Source: Gymnopilus junonius
Taxonomy: Eukaryota; Basidiomycota; Agaricomycetes; Agaricales; Galerinaceae
Direction of reading: 5' to 3'
Assembly: GCA_015501075.1 (NCBI GenBank)
Contig: JADNYJ010000606.1
Location: 1-18,659, forward strand
Length of the DNA: 18,659 bases
Shown here: piece after piece, positions 1 to 8,769 of the stretch
Numbering within the stretch: the first letter of the stretch is position 1
How the letters are laid out: every line of letters begins with the position of its first letter
Notes under the pieces: model-generated
Told to the model about the DNA's origin: nothing
The model's input: only the letters and a program-made list of their open reading frames with translations
Database searches by the model: none
Position numbers and translations under genes: made by a program

Positions 1-2742
1 TACGGTATCTTAGCCGGACTATGGACTGCGACTTTTCTCTCAGTAAGTCTTAGCAACTCTTCAAATAAAACCCACTCTCATGAGTCTTTTAAGGCGTTAA
101 ACCGTGACTACCTTCCCTCTGCCACGTATCTGTCTAAAACCCTTCTCATTGCTTTTATTTTCCGAGAAAAGAGACTTTGGTTCCTACAAGTAAGCATGGG
201 CTTCTGCCGCTAACCATTGGGTTAACAGATCATTTGTTTTTAGTGTTGCCTATGATATCATCCGAATTTAACAAGTCGAATGAAGCTAGTTGGTTGGGCA
301 CATCGTAAGTAATGGATAGGTTCCCGTTATTACCTCTTTCTTATGGAATCAGTTATCTTCTTGCGACATGCACGTTTACACCGTTGTACGGCCGCCTATG
401 TAATGTTTTGGGACGGAAAGGAGCCAATCAAACTGCCGTCCTCTTCGCGGGATTGGGTGTCTTGATGTGTGGACTGTCAAGTAACATGGAAATGCTCATA
501 TTGGCGAGATTTGTACGTCTATCCAGCTTTCATGAGTCGGTACCTTAATTAACACCTCCCAAGTTCTCTGGAATAGGTGGTGGTGGCGTATTCACAACAT
601 CCTCGTATGCTGCTATATCCTTCCCTTCCTTCCCTAGAAACCAATTCGTTTGTTTTCTTCAGGATCATTGTTAGTGATATGTATAGCATAAGAGTAAGAG
701 GTTTCCTTTCACCATGAGTGAGTATTGCTCATAAATAGCGTTTCAGAGTCGAGGTCTCACCCAGGGTATAGCAAGCGTCTTCAACGGGGTGAGGAATTCA
801 TAAATTTTCTTAGATAAAGATTAACGGAATATTGCTTCAGCTTGGCTTGGGATTAGGTGGTCCGATAGGTGGCCTTATCACCGACTGGTGCGTGGAGCAA
901 TATCTTCAATGGTCGAACTTCTTCTCAATTGGGTCAGGCTGGGATGGAGATGGGCCTTCCTTATCCAGATTCCCATTTTCTTCGTCTCCTATTTCTTGAC
1001 ATCTTGGAATCTCAATTACGTCACAGAAGTAAGTTTCTGTGAGCTGACTATGTAATTGTCTGACAGTCTCTCAGGGAGCTGGGAAAAGCACAACAGAAGT
1101 TTTGAAAAGAATAGATTACTTGGGAAGCGGCACTCTCCTCCTGGCAGTAAGACTACACACTTTCGAACTTTTTGTGTGATATATCAACTGATTCCTCAAT
1201 AGGTCGGATCGACCCTCCTATTTCTTAGCGCTCGCTATAATGAAAGCCTCCCGGTATGTTCACCACGTCGCTTACATTGAGCCATTGATTTCAATTTTCA
1301 TCGAAGTGGTCAAATTCTTCCGTAATTGCTACAGTCACTTGTGCGGGAGTGTTTGCCATCGCTTTCATAATTGCGGAGCTTTTTATCGCTCCGGAACCAG
1401 TGTTAGCTCGCTTCCTTCTCAAGCAAAAGATTCCTATCCTTGTCGGCTGTTCAAACTTTTTGGTTGCGATGTGCAACTTTTCAGTTATGTATTTCTTCCC
1501 CATGTGGTTCCAGACCGTCCCTATGACCAATGCATCGATGGCGGGTACGTTGCCCTGTCTGTCCAGACTGCCGATTCGCTGAAGGGTTCATTTTTGTCTT
1601 TTTGTCGTAGGTCTTCATTTGCTACCAAACAGCCTTTCCATGTCCACAGGCTCCATGTTCGCCGGTTGGGTGATGCACAAAACTGGAAGATACAAAACTA
1701 TCAATCTGATTTTTGGAATGTTCCCGTTTATTGGTGCTTCCCTCATTTACCACATCAGAGAAGACTCCGGACCTCTTCAATCATGGTTAAGCATTGTAGG
1801 CTGCGTTATTTTTTATTGTTCGTCCCACTTTCTGAGCAACTCCAATAGATACCCTTGGGCTTCGGAAATGCCGTTGTATTGCAAACCATGCTCAGTACGT
1901 CATCTCTATTTTTGGACGCTACTGATCCTCATGAACAATGCCCCAGTCGCACTCTTGGTTCACGTTCCAGGTGAATGGATCGAACGTCTTGCTGTTAACA
2001 AGATAATTAATCATATATAGAGGACGCTATGGCAATCGCTACGGGTTTCGGTCAACTCTGGAGAGGCATTGGTATGTTAAAGTGTGTTTTGCCTGGCACC
2101 GTTCTAATTTTGTAATTGTAGGTCAAGTCGGTGGAGTGGCCATTTCATCCGCAATCTTTCAGTCAAACTTGGAGGCTGAGCTTCGGCAGAGAATCCATAC
2201 GCCTGATGCCGAGGAAGTAAGGGCACTGTGTTTTGTCTTTGTCTGCTATGTTCTCAACGTCGTGACAGCTTATCAAAAGGATCAGACACTCAGCGCGTCT
2301 GCTGAGTAGTCTACCACCAGAAATTCAACGCCATGCCCGAGATTCTTATGACATCAGCTTGAAGAAGGTTTTCTTCTTCGCGTCTTGCTCTACTTTGCTT
2401 GCCTATCTAGTTCGCTTGCCGGTCAGTGGATATCCTGATTCTTTGGTATTTTTTTGACACCTTTCTCAGATTCCTGATAAAGAATTGGAACACCGGCCCC
2501 GAAGAGGGCCAGGTGAGCCAGCACCAAAGCCATCCATCCCTTCTGAGCCATCATCCTCCACCATCTCCGTTGCTGCCTCGCCATTTGCTAGTGACGATGA
2601 GGACGAGGACATTGTTGCAGCCGATCAACCCAGGAAGAGGGGGCCTCCGCACCGACGACTGTCGACATACGAGAGTGCTGAGGAAGTTCTGGGGGACCTT
2701 GAAGACAATCGCATTGCTAATACCGGCCGTCAGCGTTTATGA
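1..2742 (+). CDS. MFS transporter, DHA2/VBA-like (5' partial)
   Basis: This is a polytopic membrane transporter of the major facilitator superfamily, most like the 14-helix DHA2 group that includes fungal vacuolar basic amino acid and drug:H+ transporters. The N-terminus lies off the left edge. Reading frame continues across about a dozen short introns (for example 305-352 and 513-563). Visible blocks are LPMISSEFNKSNEASWLGTS, YLLATCTFTPLYGRLCNVLG (the loop 2-3 MFS signature region), FSGIGGGGVFTTSS, LGLGLGGPIGGLITDWLGWR and ATGFGQLWRGIGQVGGVAIS. The last exon (after the intron ending near 2469) encodes a hydrophilic tail with the acidic run SDDEDEDIVAADQ, then RKRG, stopping at 2740-2742. Splice phases agree throughout the part I joined, so this copy looks intact. 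The first two exon joints (1-243) are uncertain because the usual residues between helix 1 and TLVPT are not clear. The substrate cannot be told from sequence. Confidence 0.88.
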
Positions 2743-3154
2743 TCACGATGTGCGGCTTTCAGGAGCTGTTCGAAACCTTGATGGTTTAGAAGACGCAGTG
2801 ATATTCGCGTCTAAAAGTGGATTTTTGTTATTCTTTTTCTCCATATATTCGTGGAATCATCGCAATGGATAAGGACTTTTTCAGACTCTTTTCTCGTAAT
2901 GCAATTAGAACATGTGCAAATTCATGTTTCGTTGTTCTTTCAAATTATATCTCGGTGTTCGACTGCCACAATGACGTCACACCTATTTATAGGCGACCAG
3001 TTTGACTTCGATGATGCATTGACGTACGGGGTACTGACATACGCTGTGAACGATGTTATGCAAAGACTGGACTTAGTGTGCTAGAATCACCACTCAAATA
3101 CTCACCGACCGGGAGCTTCAAATAATTCTGGTATTGTTGAAGTCGAATATTTCA
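2743..3154. other. Intergenic 3' flank of MFS gene
   Basis: This AT-rich stretch lies between the transporter stop and the left target duplication of the transposon nest. It presumably holds the 3' UTR and polyadenylation region. Only short chance reading frames are present, with no recognisable protein, RNA gene or repeat. Confidence 0.5.
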
Positions 3155-3163
3155 GACGGCCCA

Positions 3164-3293
3164 CAGGCTCCTAAAACCAGCCTCAAGTATCACTCACAAG
3201 AGCTTCATATGAGAGCGGGACGCATGTGTTTCATCAGAGAGCAAACACGGTCAAATATTTTGATGTACAAACAAAGCTAAGAGCTCAAGCTCG
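3164..3293 (+). repeat. Outer part of left terminal inverted repeat of the MULE
   Basis: These 130 bases are the reverse complement of 5201-5330 with roughly three substitutions and no indels. The arm resumes at 4123 after the hAT-like insertion. Confidence 0.93.
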
Positions 3294-4122
3294 GGTTTTC
3301 CCCCCATAGTACTGGGTATCCAAAAGCGGAAAAAGGAGGCAAAAGAGCGAAAAAGAGAGAGAATTAGTAGAAATATTCATGATCCTTTATTTCATGCAAA
3401 GAATGCATAAATTATAACTCATTTCAAGCCTTTGCTTTCCTTGCTTTTTTTCTGGCACGCTTCGCACGCATGAGTCAGGAAAATCGGGTTGCCTCCCCGC
3501 AGCCCACCCAAAACTCTACAAACAGCAAATCAGTGCGAAAAAATAGGTAAAATTTTTGTTATTAATTGTTGATAGCATATGTGTTATTAGAGACCTCTGA
3601 GCTCTGAAAATTGGTCAACCATGCTCTTGAAATGCCCGAAGCTCAGAGATGAGCTTCACGAGCGGCGGCACCCAGCCCGTGGCTGAATATGGTAATATGG
3701 CAGATAACATTGGCCGTGGCAGCTAACATTCCAATGATTTACATAGCTCAATGATCACGGTAAAACATTCTAAAGAGACAGTTCTTTTTATTATATGTAT
3801 CTACACATGCGTGAATATTTCAGAGATTTAAAGATGACATTTGCATCCAAGAAGGCAAAAATGAAGGTAACACGTGCAAATGTTATCTGCCATTGGGTGT
3901 GGCAGATAACATTTCAATGTTTTATGCCTTGTCAAGGCCTTGATAAAAAATTCTAAACAGACATATTTGATTGATATATACTCATACATGCTCCTGTAAG
4001 TCCTTGTATCCCAAAAATCTCATTTGCGTTCAGGAGGTCGACAACAATGGCGAGTAGCCTACTGTCTCAGACATTGCTGGGCAGATAACAACCCAGCACT
4101 ATGGGCGGTCAACCCAAGCTCG
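3286..4122. mobile_element. Nested hAT-like non-autonomous element (821 bp, 8-bp target duplication)
   Basis: The insertion 3294-4114 splits the left MULE arm. It is flanked by the direct repeat CAAGCTCG (3286-3293 and 4115-4122), of which the uninterrupted right arm has one copy. Its ends form an imperfect 24-bp inverted repeat (3294-3317 against 4091-4114, 20 of 24 matching, core CCCATAGT-CTGGGT). An 8-bp duplication is typical of hAT elements, though Zisupton/KDZ-type elements can look the same. The boundary can slide by one base to give GGGTT ends with a 6-bp duplication. The interior has no transposase, only short diverged repeats. Confidence 0.78.
3699..4090. repeat. GGCAGATAAC repeat cluster inside the hAT-like element
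   Basis: The motif GGCAGATAAC, or a one-base variant, occurs at 3699, 3718 (GGCAGCTAAC), 3901 and 4080 in direct orientation and as its reverse complement at about 3881-3891. Copies at 3716 and 3899 each begin a longer diverged unit of about 183 bp. The units share GTGGCAG-TAACATT-CAATG-TTTA and, later, ATTCTAAA-AGACA. This looks like an old tandem duplication. Motifs repeated near element ends can be transposase binding sites, which is a guess here. Confidence 0.6.
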
Positions 4123-4192
4123 CGATATAGAGGCTGGCATTTTATAGATTCACGTGATCTGTGTGGGCAACCGTCAAGGTTTTTTTTACAGT

Positions 4193-4462
4193 GTGACACG
4201 CAGGCGCAAGGGGTATGCAGGAAGTTAAGCGCGAACACAACCTTCCCCATGAGAAGTCGGAGTGTGAACTGTGAGAAAAAATACGACCCCACTTTCTTCA
4301 ATTTTTACAGGCGTTTTGGAATGCGGGGAGCATTTTCCAAAAAATTGTTTTGGGCTCGGGGACCCCTCCCTCCCCCTAAAATTACTAAATTAGGAAGGAG
4401 TTCCCACGGGAAGGTCATGTTACGGACTTTGCCGCTGCATACCCCTTGCGCAGGCGTGTCAC
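4193..4462. repeat. Internal 28-bp inverted repeat in MULE interior
   Basis: Positions 4193-4220 and 4435-4462 are inverted copies differing at two adjacent bases; both contain GCGCAAGGGGTATGCAG. The pair starts just inside the inner boundary of the left MULE arm and encloses about 214 bp. It could be subterminal structure or a further small nested element. CAG flanks the left side at 4189-4191 and the right at 4463-4465, but the left side has an extra T, so no clean target duplication can be claimed. Confidence 0.6.
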
Positions 4463-4842
4463 CAGAACCACGCCCAATTTGGAACTGCTGAATTTCCCCC
4501 CTTGTCCACTACAATTAGGAGGTAAACCCCTTTCCTCATGTTGATTTAGCCATGCTGTTTGTTCAAACAGTTAAAGATAAATACAATTGGCACAATTAGC
4601 AATTATGCTGCTTGAATAAGTGAGAAACATGCAAGGTAACCTTCCCATGGTGTTATTGTAATGAGTGCAAGTGAATGGGTTCACCTAATTGTACACAAAA
4701 ATATGGCTCTCCTGCTCATTCACACTAGAATTATGGTAACAGTAATGGTAGACACATTATTAAAGAAAACTCCCACCTAATTTGCATAAATACAGGGGAA
4801 GGAACTTAATACTTGAAAGAATTATTGGATTAACAGCCCACA

Positions 4843-4965
4843 ATGCCTCTCCCTTGTCGCTCTGCAGTCAATGATGTTCTCCGTGCCTCCGAGCATCAAT
4901 ATCGGCGGCCTCCTGCTGTAAAAAAAACCTTGACGGTTGCCCATGAAGATCACGTGAATCTATAA
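4843..4965 (+). other. Short reading frame in MULE interior, possible captured fragment
   Basis: A 40-codon frame begins MPLPCRSAVNDVLRASEHQY with a reasonable start context (ACAATG) and runs into the right inverted repeat, where it stops. It is not recognised as any family. It could be a captured host exon, a transposase remnant or chance. Confidence 0.2.
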
Positions 4966-4977
4966 AATGCCAGCCTC

Positions 4978-5196
4978 TATCACTGCTGGCACCAACCTCT
5001 GTTTCTTTGGGAAACAGCATGAAAGAAACACGTCACCTGATTTCTTTTAGGTGTTTCTCAAGGAACCAGCATTCGGCCTTGCCTAATTTGGTATGGCCGA
5101 CCGGTGTTTCTCAAGAAAACAGTGGAAAAAAAGTCATATGACGTGTTTCCTAGGTACTGTTTCCTCAAGAAACACTACTCAGTGCCAGCAGTGTAT
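4978..5196. mobile_element. Nested CACTA-like MITE (213 bp, TAT target duplication)
   Basis: The insertion 4981-5193 lies between TAT at 4978-4980 and TAT at 5194-5196. Its ends are a perfect 12-bp inverted repeat, CACTGCTGGCAC...GTGCCAGCAGTG. The equivalent position in the left MULE arm (near 4125-4130) has one TAT-equivalent and no insertion. CACTR ends with a 3-bp duplication match the CACTA/EnSpm superfamily. Inside are about four variants of the near-palindrome GTTTCTCAAGAAAC (around 5000, 5048, 5104 and 5158), resembling the subterminal repeats that CACTA transposases bind. There is no coding capacity. Confidence 0.8.
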
Positions 5197-5200
5197 ATCG

Positions 5201-5330
5201 CGAGCTTGAGCTCTTAGCTTTGTTTGTACATCAAAATATTTGACCGTGTTTGCTCTCTGATGAAACACATGCGTCCCGCTCTCATATGAAGCTCTTGCGA
5301 GCGATACTAGAGGCTGGTTTTAGGAGCCTG
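5201..5330 (-). repeat. Outer part of right terminal inverted repeat of the MULE
   Basis: Reverse complement of 3164-3293. Toward the element interior the arm continues through 5194-5200, is broken by the 213-bp CACTA-like insertion, and resumes at 4977 down to 4916. Confidence 0.93.
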
Positions 5331-5339
5331 GACGGCCCA

Positions 5340-5819
5340 CGGGACATATTTGATTGTCATTAATGATGATTAGTACATAGCTGTCACTGATCCGAGAAGA
5401 TTAGACCAAATATAATTATGCATTGCGTCCCTTTTCCTTATCTGTTATGCATTGACGCAGGTTGTGAGCGTGCAGATTCTTTTTTTTGAGAGAAAAGGAA
5501 ATTTCAGATGCAATAGCAATTCCTTTCGTTGGATAATAACATAGGCTCATATCTTACGCTTCTACTACTCTTGACACGAATGCGGGGTTAACATGATCTA
5601 CCTCTTGAGCCTATTATGGCCGAAGGGCAATGGTCCCGCATGGTTGGTCATCAACCAGCACTTAAGACCCAAAAATACTTGGCAATGTATCCAAGTTTAT
5701 CTATTACCTAGATGATGATCGAAACGGGTCTTCATTTCGTATATATTCTCCGGAAATATTTCTGTTTAGATGCCCCTTTCCGCTTGCCCTCCCCCATCTC
5801 GACAACAAGTCCTGAATCC
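5340..5819. other. Intergenic region upstream of the DUF6593 gene
   Basis: No gene was recognised. The last part is pyrimidine-rich (CCCTTTCCGCTTGCCCTCCC, about 5774-5793) just before the chosen start, as expected near a fungal transcription start. An in-frame upstream ATG at 5712 would add 36 residues but gives an unlikely N-terminus. Confidence 0.45.
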
Positions 5820-6518
5820 ATGAGCTCCGAGACTGCCGCTCAAGACTCGTCTAAAGCTTCCTCCTCAAAGTCACTTGTTTTCGACCAACACAGTGTGATC
5901 AACGCTACAGTATATTCAGGAAATTTGCCGACTTACAGTATCATTACGAGCAAATCGATGTCCCGTACCGACATCTGCGACATTCCTGGTCGACGCATTG
6001 TTGCCACCATAAAACGTCGAGAACTTTTACAAGATACAGTCAAATTTCCGTCTCATAATGAAGGTCATTCGATCGCAGTAAGTAAATGGCTCAGACCGAT
6101 AATGGTACCTGCGCACCCGGAGTGAGTAACTTGCCACCCAGCTGTTGCTATCTTTCCTCATTCTAATGAAATCCATCTCAGGTCTTGCACCTCATTGGTT
6201 ACTGATTCCGGGAAGTTTATTTGGAAGACAAATCCAACTTACCGACTAGCTGTAAGATCGTCTGCCCAGCCAGAGCTTCGAATCCAGTTACTTATTTCGG
6301 TTCAGCTATTTCCTGAGGAGGATGCAGAGGTACCTCTTGCTTTTGCAATTCGAACGAGACCTCCGGAGTCGCTTGCTCTTACAATAAAGGAAGAATGTGA
6401 TGAAATGATGGAAGACATTCTAATATCCTTCATCATCCTGGAGCATAGATTACGGATGAAGGAGAAGCGAAGGCAGAACAGCATGATGTTTGGCCCAGTT
6501 TCTTCGGGGCTCGCCTGA
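5820..6518 (+). CDS. DUF6593-type protein
   Basis: Two exons, 5820-6121 and 6182-6518, join across a 60-base intron (GTGAGT...CAG) to give 212 residues in frame. After a Ser/Ala-rich leader (MSSETAAQDSSKASSSKS) come features I recall from the basidiomycete-expanded DUF6593 family: NATVYSGNLPTYSIIT near the start, IVATIKRREL, VKFPSHNEGHSIAVSKWL, then SCTSLVTDSGKFIWK after the intron and a C-terminal DILISFIILEHRLRMKEKRR. No signal peptide or membrane segment is evident. The biochemical role of the family is unknown to me. The start at 5820 is preferred to 5712 because it follows the pyrimidine tract and removes a non-conserved leader. The gene converges on the ADH gene, with 111 bases between stops. 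The family call is from memory of the domain pattern. Confidence 0.72.
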
Positions 6519-6629
6519 CTCAAGTACCTCGTGCTAGCAACTCGGGCTATTGACGATTTATATCGAGACAAATGTGTACAATTATGACTGACCATCGCAA
6601 GGATGCCATACCTTTCAGAGATGAACGGC

Positions 6630-8259
6630 TTAGAAACGAAGAACGACTCTTCCTGCAATTTGTCCTGCCGCCATGGCATCGATGACGCTTCGAAATATTT
6701 TTAACGATAAGGAAGCTCAAGAGACGTAGTATCTCACCTATTAATCTCCTCAAAAGGTTTGACTTCATGTCGACATTTCACCTTGCCAAGCGCAGCGATA
6801 CGAAGGGCCTCGATCGCGTCTTGTTGATTCCTAATAAAACCATGAGCGGACAGAGCGGGGGAAGGTGGAAAGAAAGTGGACTACCCAATAGAAGTTCCTA
6901 GAATTGTTAACGACTGGAACAATATATTAAAGAGATCGGTATTCCAAATAACAAAACACACCTTCGCAATTAAAAGAGTCAAAGGGACATTCAGCATAGC
7001 GGTACCACCGGGCATGCCGACACAAACTAGGGTCCCTTTGAGACGGAGATATAGAACGGCTTGGTTGAAGGGCTTGGCCTATTTTGAGGCATCAAATTGA
7101 GCTAATTTAGCATTAAAGATAAAGGTACGCACATCTCCAGCTGCAATGACAGCTGCTTCTGGACCCAGACCGTCTGTTGCCGCTTTCACATCGTTGATAA
7201 GATCGGTACTTTCCATGAAGTCTACCCATCGCTCAGCACCAAGTTCAAGGCACAACTTCTTCTTGGTCTCCCCGGTATCTATCATAATTATGGATCGGCA
7301 CTGGAAAAGGAACAAGGTTCCTGCTTGCACTGACCTATAGCCAAAACTCTGAAACCCATTGCGACCGCATATTGAACAGCTGAGAAGAGAGGATATCTGT
7401 TCATAAAGGGTACAACCCAGGATTGAAATGACAATTACCTAGATGGCCAAGCCCACCGCCTGCTCCAGAAATTGCTACCCATTGTCCAATGATTAAATTG
7501 GTCTGCTTGAGAGCTTTATAGACGGTCAATCCCTGTAACATGAAAAAGATACCTTGTTATTAAAATAGCATGACGGAGGAGGAATGTTTCAAAACTCGCA
7601 GCACATAAAATAGGCGTTGCAGAAGGACCATCAAGCTCCTCAGGGATAGGTGTCACGTAATTGGTGAACGACACCTAAAGTAGCAAGGATTTGAGCATAA
7701 ACAACCCGAAGACTTCAATGTGCCATTTACAGCGTACTCCTGGAAAGTACCATCCACTTTAAATCCATGGCTAGTTTGGAAGCTGAGAGCGCAGCCTGAA
7801 TAATTAATCATCAGTGCTTCATATGAATGGAAATATTCCAACTAGATCTTACAAGATTCATGACCCTTTCTGCACATTTCGCACCTTAAAAGTCATAGAT
7901 CAGCCACCTACTTTAGGCTTGAGACGGCAATCCTACGCGCACGCACTTTCCACAGACGTTTCCAATCCATTTGAGTCCGACCCTGTCTCCAACTTTAATA
8001 GTATCTCCACTAGACTCTCCGATTCCAACGACGCGCCCTATACCCTCGTGGCCTCCAACGAGCGGAAGGGTTGCTTTCGTCGCCCACTCGGCATTACGGA
8101 CGTGCAAATCAGAGTGGCAGACTCCAGCGTACTCCAGTTTAACCAGACATTGACCAGGGCCAGATCAGCAGGTTGAGTGACTGGATGATCTTCCTTCAGC
8201 GTGTAAGGAGTACTAAAGTTTTCAATCACAGCTGCTCTTTGAGTTGTCGGGATAGTCAT
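6630..8259 (-). CDS. Zinc-dependent medium-chain alcohol dehydrogenase (frameshift near N-terminus)
   Basis: This NAD(P)-dependent enzyme of the yeast ADH1 type interconverts alcohols and aldehydes or ketones. Eleven exons run from ATG (8257-8259) to TAA (6630-6632); with one missing base they would encode 355 residues, the normal family size. Counted in that inferred frame, catalytic zinc ligands are Cys48 (CHSDLH), His71 (GGHEG) and Cys162 (LCAG). Structural zinc cysteines 103, 106, 109 and 117 have the usual 3-3-8 spacing, and the Rossmann motif GAGGGLG lies at 186-192. The exons total 1067 bases, one short of a multiple of three. The break is in a short C run at 8157-8159, where LA is followed out of frame by [18 protein letters not shown]. 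As written, the frame would shift after about residue 34. Intron 4 has a GC donor (GCGAGT, ending at 7599). The gene lies downstream of two BVMO genes on the same strand. A sequence error or a young pseudogene are both possible. Confidence 0.87.
8157..8159 (-). other. Probable one-base deletion in ADH exon 1
   Basis: On the minus strand GGCCCTGG is present where continuity needs one more C. All ten downstream splice phases agree, so this is the only break in the gene. Confidence 0.75.
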
Positions 8260-8769
8260 AGTAGTATGGTTGAGGATTACTGCGAATTGACCCTTGCCCT
8301 ATTTATCTGGCCAAAGCATGACCAGGGTACTCCTAATTGCCGGCTGGAAACCATAGACGTCTCGCTTCAAGTACAGGGCGACACCTGAGGCCGAGGTCTG
8401 TCAGGCTGGGTATGGACATGTGGCCAGGGGCGAGGCTCGAAGACAGTGATGGTTGAGAAAGTTGAGTAGCAAGCGTGGTGTGTATCGTATCAAAAAGGAT
8501 TTAAAAATTCCCAGTGGTACCTTGGTGCTGGTCTCGAGGCCTGGCACATGACCACCGCGCGTAAGGATCGACTCGTAAGACAGTTTCAAATTCAAAACAC
8601 GAGTGGAAGGTTTTTCTGACCATGATCAAATATATTTTAAAGATTGCTCATACATTCTCTAGATATATAGTAAGCTGGGTGGCATGGATGCCAGTAATTA
8701 CTTATGACAAGTATCCAATATGCGAATTTGCAATGTATCAAGTTGCCTGTCAGTATAGTATATTTACAG
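8260..8769. other. ADH promoter and BVMO copy 2 downstream region
   Basis: About 510 bases lie between the BVMO paralogue stop and the ADH start, both on the minus strand. Read on the minus strand, an ATAAATA element at about 8300-8306, some 40-45 bases before the ADH ATG, could serve as a TATA box. No further gene or repeat was recognised. Confidence 0.4.

Larger units (their letters stand above)
3155..5339. mobile_element. Non-autonomous Mutator-like (MULE) element with 9-bp target duplication, host of two nested elements
   Basis: The element spans 3164-5330 and is flanked by the perfect 9-bp direct repeat GACGGCCCA (3155-3163 and 5331-5339). Its ends are inverted and begin CAGGCTCC. The outer 130 bases (3164-3293 against 5201-5330) pair with about three mismatches. 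The inverted repeat then continues as 4123-4191 on the left and 5194-5200 plus 4916-4977 on the right, because each arm is interrupted by a younger insertion. Removing both insertions gives an ancestral element of about 1.12 kb with 199-bp arms. Long terminal inverted repeats with 9-bp duplications are the known hallmark of Mutator-like elements, which is the basis of the class call. No transposase reading frame was seen, so the element would need a helper in trans. It may also carry a captured fragment (see 4843-4965). Confidence 0.85.

Noticed and set aside
1240..1848. 202-codon open frame on the + strand
   Set aside because: It lies out of frame with the transporter exons in the same place (WSNSSVIATVTCAG and LPNSLSMSTGSMFAGW) and spans their introns; it is a shadow.
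4024..4491. 155-codon open frame on the + strand
   Set aside because: It crosses the right end of the hAT-like element, its target duplication and the MULE arm, so it is a chance frame through joined repeats.
5342..5356. GACATATTTGATTG shared with about 3960-3973 in the hAT-like element
   Set aside because: The match is short and AT-rich, lies outside the element boundary and does not extend, so it is probably coincidence.
6302..6768. Minus-strand frames of 125 and 73 codons
   Set aside because: They overlap the DUF6593 gene antisense and the ADH last exons and introns; only the ADH exon pieces are real.
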